Source of the DNA: Bog-793 sp050014835
GTDB lineage: Bacteria; Actinomycetota; Acidimicrobiia; Acidimicrobiales; Bog-793
Direction: 5' to 3'
Assembly (NCBI GenBank): GCA_050014835.1
Contig: JBEKCO010000063.1
Coordinates: forward strand, 1 to 8,953
Length of the DNA stretch: 8,953 bases
Both the position numbers and the translations under genes were made by a program. This document shows positions 6,315-8,953 of the stretch, in pieces (position 1 is the stretch's first letter; each line of letters starts with the position of its first letter). Under the pieces are notes generated by a model. That model was given only the letters and a program-made list of their open reading frames with translations, searched no databases and was not told where the DNA came from.

Positions 6315-6959
6315 TCAGTGTCGTACGGGGCGATGGGCGGTGGCCTTCTTGGCCGCTGCCTTCTTCGCTGGCCGCTTCTTGGCTGGGGCCTTCTTGGCCG
6401 GAGCCCGCTTCACGACCTTCTTGGCTGGCCGCTTCTTGGCTGGGGCCTTCTTGGCCGGAGCCCGCTTCACGACCTTCTTCGCCGCGGCCTTCTTCACTAC
6501 CTTCTTGGCCGGAGCGCGTTTTACGATCTTCTTCGCTGCAGCCTTCCTCACGACCTTCTTCGCTGCAGCCTTTTTCACCATTCTTCTACCTCCAGCCTTC
6601 CTCGCCGCCTTCTTGGGAGCGGCTCGACGTGCGGGAGCGGCCTTCTTCACCACCGGCGCGGGCGCCGGCTTCTGAAGGACGGCGGTCGAGTTCAGATCCG
6701 ACTTCAACTGGACGCCGGGGGTGAAACCGATACCCTTCGAAGCCCTGATGAAGACGGGAGCACCCGTTTGCGGATTCCGTCCGCTACGCGCCTTGCGTTC
6801 CCGAAGTTTGAATGTGCCAAAACCAGTGATACGAATCGGAACCCCCGTCCGCACGCCCCTGGTGATCTCGTAAACGAGCGAATCGAGCGCGGACTCCGAC
6901 TGCTGACGGGTCAATCCTGTGTCACCACTGATTGCCCCAATCAGTTCGGTTCTATTCAC
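6315..6959 (-). CDS. hupB: HU-type nucleoid protein with long lysine-rich histone H1-like tail
   Basis: A 214-residue DNA-binding protein. Residues 1-90 form the HU dimer fold, with the family start VNRTELIGAI, the ITGFGTFKLRERKAR strand at 44-58, and RNPQTG at 61-66. P63 of that motif is the residue that intercalates into bent DNA. Residues 91-214 are a disordered tail of Lys, Ala, Pro and Arg with repeated PAKK and AAKK units, like mycobacterial HupB and eukaryotic H1. It compacts the nucleoid and probably tunes transcription. The GTG at 6957-6959 is chosen because AGGAGG (minus strand, 6965-6970) lies 5 bases upstream. The same frame runs on to 7127, but those residues are not HU-like. It is convergent with the PIG-L gene and divergent from the TraG-like gene. 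The tail carries a 57-bp duplication. Confidence 0.95.
   Translation of the reverse strand: MNRTELIGAISGDTGLTRQQSESALDSLVYEITRGVRTGVPIRITGFGTFKLRERKARSGRNPQTGAPVFIRASKGIGFTPGVQLKSDLNSTAVLQKPAPAPVVKKAAPARRAAPKKAARKAGGRRMVKKAAAKKVVRKAAAKKIVKRAPAKKVVKKAAAKKVVKRAPAKKAPAKKRPAKKVVKRAPAKKAPAKKRPAKKAAAKKATAHRPVRH
6367..6480. repeat. hupB: Two tandem 57-bp copies inside the hupB tail
   Basis: Positions 6367-6423 and 6424-6480 are identical except for the last base. The period is 57 bp, or 19 codons, so the reading frame is kept. Each copy encodes KVVKRAPAKKAPAKKRPAK (in rotation). Identity at the DNA level, third positions included, indicates a recent in-frame duplication or homogenisation of tail units, unlike the more diverged KKAAAKKVV units upstream in the protein. 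Confidence 0.9.
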
Positions 6960-6993
6960 GGCCACCTCCTGTACGTGTGGTGTAGCCAATGCA

Positions 6994-7022
6994 ATAAAAG
7001 GCCATTTAGCCGCGAATTGCAA
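6994..7022 (-). promoter_or_regulatory. Candidate hupB promoter
   Basis: On the minus strand TTGCAA (7022-7017) is followed after 17 bases by TTTTAT (6999-6994), a -35 and a -10 with 4 of 6 matches each. The expected start near 6987 leaves a leader of about 28 bases that contains the AGGAGG ribosome binding site. The A/T-rich patch stands out from its GC-rich surroundings. Confidence 0.45.
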
Positions 7023-7362
7023 GCACTCTCGACTTCGCCTCACCTGTTCGACGCGAATGCGCGCACGTGTTGCCAGGACTGCCATCTTCTGCTCGGGGGC
7101 GATGGTGCGATATCCCTTACAATTCAAGCTTTCTGAGCGCGCAGGGGTTTTGCACGTTCAGAACTGCGAATCTGCGCCACCGGTAGGCGCTTCGTGAGCT
7201 CGTGCGCGCGACGATGCGTCCACGACCCCGTTCACCGCTCCTCAGCACGTTTCAGACGCGAACACGCTGGCGCGCGTTGTCGCCGCTTCGATCGCGAATC
7301 GACACGGCGTATACCTCGGCTCCTCGAACGGAGCACCGGTATTTGCACCTCACGAGCATGGA

Positions 7363-8661
7363 GTGCTCGTGCTCGGCCCACCGCGTTCCGGCAAGACATC
7401 GAGCGTAGTCGTGCCAAATGTTTTCTCGGCAGCGGGAGCTGTCGTCGCAGTATCGACGAAGCGCGATGTGATGGACGAGACCTCGTCCGCGCGCGCCCGC
7501 CTCGGTGAATGCCTGCTCTTCGACCCCAGCGGTACGGTCGAGGTCCCCCGGCACGTGCGCCCCATCGGCTGGTCGCCACTAACCGCCTCGCTGACGTGGG
7601 ACGGCGCTGTGCTCATGGCCGAGTCGATGGTCGGGGCGAGTCGCGAAAGCCGCGACCGGATCGACGGCTCGCACTGGACCGAGAGAGCGGCCGCACTTCT
7701 CGCCTCCGTCTTCCACGGCGCCGCCCTCGAAGGTTGCCCACTCGACGACGTCATCTCGGCGGTGAACCGGAGGACCCCAGAACGTTTCGTCTCGGCACTC
7801 GCCCGCCATGACGCGGATCTCGCCCTCGATCTTCTCTTCGGGATCACCGAGACCGAGGAACGGGAACAGAGCGCGATCTGGTCGACCGCGTCCGGAGTAC
7901 TCGCCGGCTACCGCACGGGCGCGGCCCTAGCGAGTGCGGGTCTCGAGCACCTCGATCCCGGGTGCTTCGTGCAGAACCGGTCCACATTGTTCGTCGCCGC
8001 GCCCGCCGAGTACCAGCGGCATCTCGCGCCACTCGTCGCCGGTGTCATCCGCGACGTACGGACCGCCGCGTACCGGCGCAACGCCACGGCCTTGCCCGTC
8101 ACCGGTCCTCCCGTGCTCCTCGTCCTCGACGAGCTCGCCAACATCGCCCCCCTGCACGACCTCCCGTCGCTCGTCGCCGAAGGAGCGAGCCAGGGCGTCG
8201 TCACGCTCGCCAGTCTCCAGGACATCTCCCAGGCGCGGGCGCGTTTCGGAACGGCCGCCGACGGATTCCTCACGTTGTTCGGCGTGAAGCTCGTGCTCGC
8301 GGGAATGAGCGACGTCCGGACCCTCGAGGCGCTCTCGGCTCTCGCGGGACGACGCGACGAGGTCGTCCCCTCCACGACGTCGGCCCGCGCGCCCGGCCAC
8401 TGGCGGCGACACACCTCGCGGACGGTGACCACGCGACGCGAGCCGCGTCTCCCGGTGGACGCCATCGCCCGCCCGCCGGCGGGAACCGCCATCGCGTTCC
8501 TTGGCGCCCACCCCTTGAGGGTCGAACTGACGCCGCACCACTCCTCGTCTCCGTGGCGCGAGATATCCGGGCGGTCCTTCACGGAGTCGAGAAACGGCAT
8601 TCGGCCTTCGAACCGGGACCGGCGAAGGGTCAGATCGCGGGATTGGTACCTCACCGACTGA
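7363..8661 (+). CDS. TraG/TraD/VirD4-like ATPase (conjugative coupling protein family), 5' end uncertain
   Basis: This is an ATPase of the VirD4/TraG coupling-protein family, which normally recruits DNA to a type IV secretion channel or conjugation pore. Numbered from the GTG at 7363, it has Walker A GPPRSGKT at 5-12, Walker B LLVLDELAN at 252-260, and a TraM-recognition-like segment around TLASLQDISQARARFG at 281-296. The basic C-terminus ends at position 432. The GTG leaves only four residues before Walker A, which is too short. In-frame sequence upstream (YLGSSNGAPVFAPHEHGVL) looks like the genuine N-terminal strand region and stays open back to the TGA at 7195-7197. No ATG, GTG or TTG occurs in between. 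The true start may be a rare codon such as CTG at 7267, or the 5' end is broken. No membrane segment is present and no conjugation genes are near, so the role may be an orphan or soluble DNA-pumping function. Confidence 0.85.
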   Translation: MLVLGPPRSGKTSSVVVPNVFSAAGAVVAVSTKRDVMDETSSARARLGECLLFDPSGTVEVPRHVRPIGWSPLTASLTWDGAVLMAESMVGASRESRDRIDGSHWTERAAALLASVFHGAALEGCPLDDVISAVNRRTPERFVSALARHDADLALDLLFGITETEEREQSAIWSTASGVLAGYRTGAALASAGLEHLDPGCFVQNRSTLFVAAPAEYQRHLAPLVAGVIRDVRTAAYRRNATALPVTGPPVLLVLDELANIAPLHDLPSLVAEGASQGVVTLASLQDISQARARFGTAADGFLTLFGVKLVLAGMSDVRTLEALSALAGRRDEVVPSTTSARAPGHWRRHTSRTVTTRREPRLPVDAIARPPAGTAIAFLGAHPLRVELTPHHSSSPWREISGRSFTESRNGIRPSNRDRRRVRSRDWYLTD

Positions 8662-8736
8662 GCGTCGGTTCCCGCGGGCGCGACCATTCGCGGGCGCGGG
8701 TTCTTCCCGTGGGGAGGATCTCGTCCCGGCCGGAGC

Positions 8737-8754
8737 CCCTCCCGACCGGGAGGG
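8737..8754. terminator. GC-rich hairpin after the TraG-like gene
   Basis: CCCTCCC at 8737-8743 pairs with GGGAGGG at 8748-8754 around the loop GACC. Flanking CCGG tetramers can extend the stem with small internal bulges. No T-run follows. It lies 75 bases after the TraG-like stop and may end that transcript. The rest of 8662-8946 is very GC-rich, with a directly repeated CGCGGGCGCG near 8674-8699, and I see no gene in it. Confidence 0.45.
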
Positions 8755-8946
8755 CCCGGTCCCGGCGTTCCCAGCCTCGCGCCCTCGCGCGCCAGGCGTC
8801 GCGCCCGCGGCGGGTATCGGGGGATCGACCGAGAGGTTGTCCCGTTCGTCGTGGAATTTGAGGTGGCGGTCCCCCGCCTGACGCCTGCCTTCTGGTAGGT
8901 GTTCGGGCGACCACCAAGTCACTCGGACAGCAAGGGGACCACCACC

Positions 8947-8953
8947 ATGAAGA
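8947..8953 (+). CDS. Start of an unidentified gene (partial, runs off right edge)
   Basis: ATGAAGA at the right edge is preceded by AAGGGGA (8932-8938) at ribosome-binding distance, 9 bases after its last G. The first residues would be Met-Lys. Nothing can be said about function. A Met-Lys start is common for secreted proteins, but this is not evidence by itself. Confidence 0.45.

Noticed and set aside
5551..6675. 374-codon plus-strand frame whose second half looks hydrophobic and repetitive
   Set aside because: The first half is an off-frame reading of the PIG-L gene, and the hydrophobic Ala/Phe/Leu repeats are the antisense of the HU Lys/Ala tail codons.
7118..7123. TACAAT as a possible -10 for the TraG-like gene
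   Set aside because: No -35 at standard spacing and about 75 bases before the frame even opens. Too weak to annotate.
6960..7127. 56-codon N-terminal extension of the HU protein
   Set aside because: The GTG at 6957-6959 has an ideal AGGAGG and matches the usual HU start. The extension overlaps the candidate promoter.
6306..7136. 276-codon plus-strand frame opposite hupB
   Set aside because: Pure antisense of the HU coding sequence, with no ribosome binding site or recognisable family.
1..8953. tRNA, rRNA, riboswitch, CRISPR array or replication origin
   Set aside because: I looked on both strands and found no cloverleaf, conserved rRNA block, spaced repeat array or DnaA-box cluster.

Overview
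The window is GC-rich chromosomal DNA from an actinobacterium. Three things point there: a canonical F420-pathway guanylyltransferase (CofC/FbiD), a HupB-type HU protein with a long lysine/alanine/proline tail, and many GTG starts with candidate leaderless promoters. In Mycobacterium tuberculosis fbiD (Rv2983) and hupB (Rv2986c) also lie within a few genes of each other, so the 4.86-6.96 kb block looks like old actinobacterial synteny. A deep-branching class such as Acidimicrobiia or Thermoleophilia is possible, but the sequence alone does not settle it.

Left part (1-1900). The last 23 codons of an unidentified gene run off the left edge. An eroded IS30-family transposase fragment follows (minus strand), then a complete class II-like histone deacetylase family gene (minus strand), then an eroded IS3-family transposase fragment (minus strand). 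The IS3 fragment fills the region between the deacetylase and the next, divergent gene.

Centre (1901-6251, plus strand). A 901-residue fusion of an NDP-forming acyl-CoA synthetase and a GNAT acetyltransferase has the Pat/PatZ architecture. It starts directly behind an extended -10 element, so its mRNA is probably leaderless. Next come a small ORF with a strong Shine-Dalgarno sequence, cofC/fbiD, an 18-codon mini-ORF and a PIG-L/LmbE deacetylase gene cut by an in-frame amber codon. A perfect 18-bp hairpin ends this run.

Right part (6315-8953). hupB is on the minus strand, convergent with the PIG-L gene, and carries an almost exact 57-bp internal duplication in its tail. Divergent from hupB is an orphan TraG/VirD4-like ATPase gene. 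It has no membrane segment and no conventional start codon upstream of its Walker A motif. A GC-rich intergenic region with a hairpin then leads to the first codons of another gene.

The most interesting biological idea is the divergent pairing of a lysine acetyltransferase candidate (Pat-like) with a lysine deacetylase candidate (HDAC family), about 4.4 kb from a histone-like protein whose tail is rich in lysine. That the three act together is inference. The amber codon, the two transposase remnants with their frame breaks, and the missing TraG start are directly visible. I do not see a clearly new multi-gene system.
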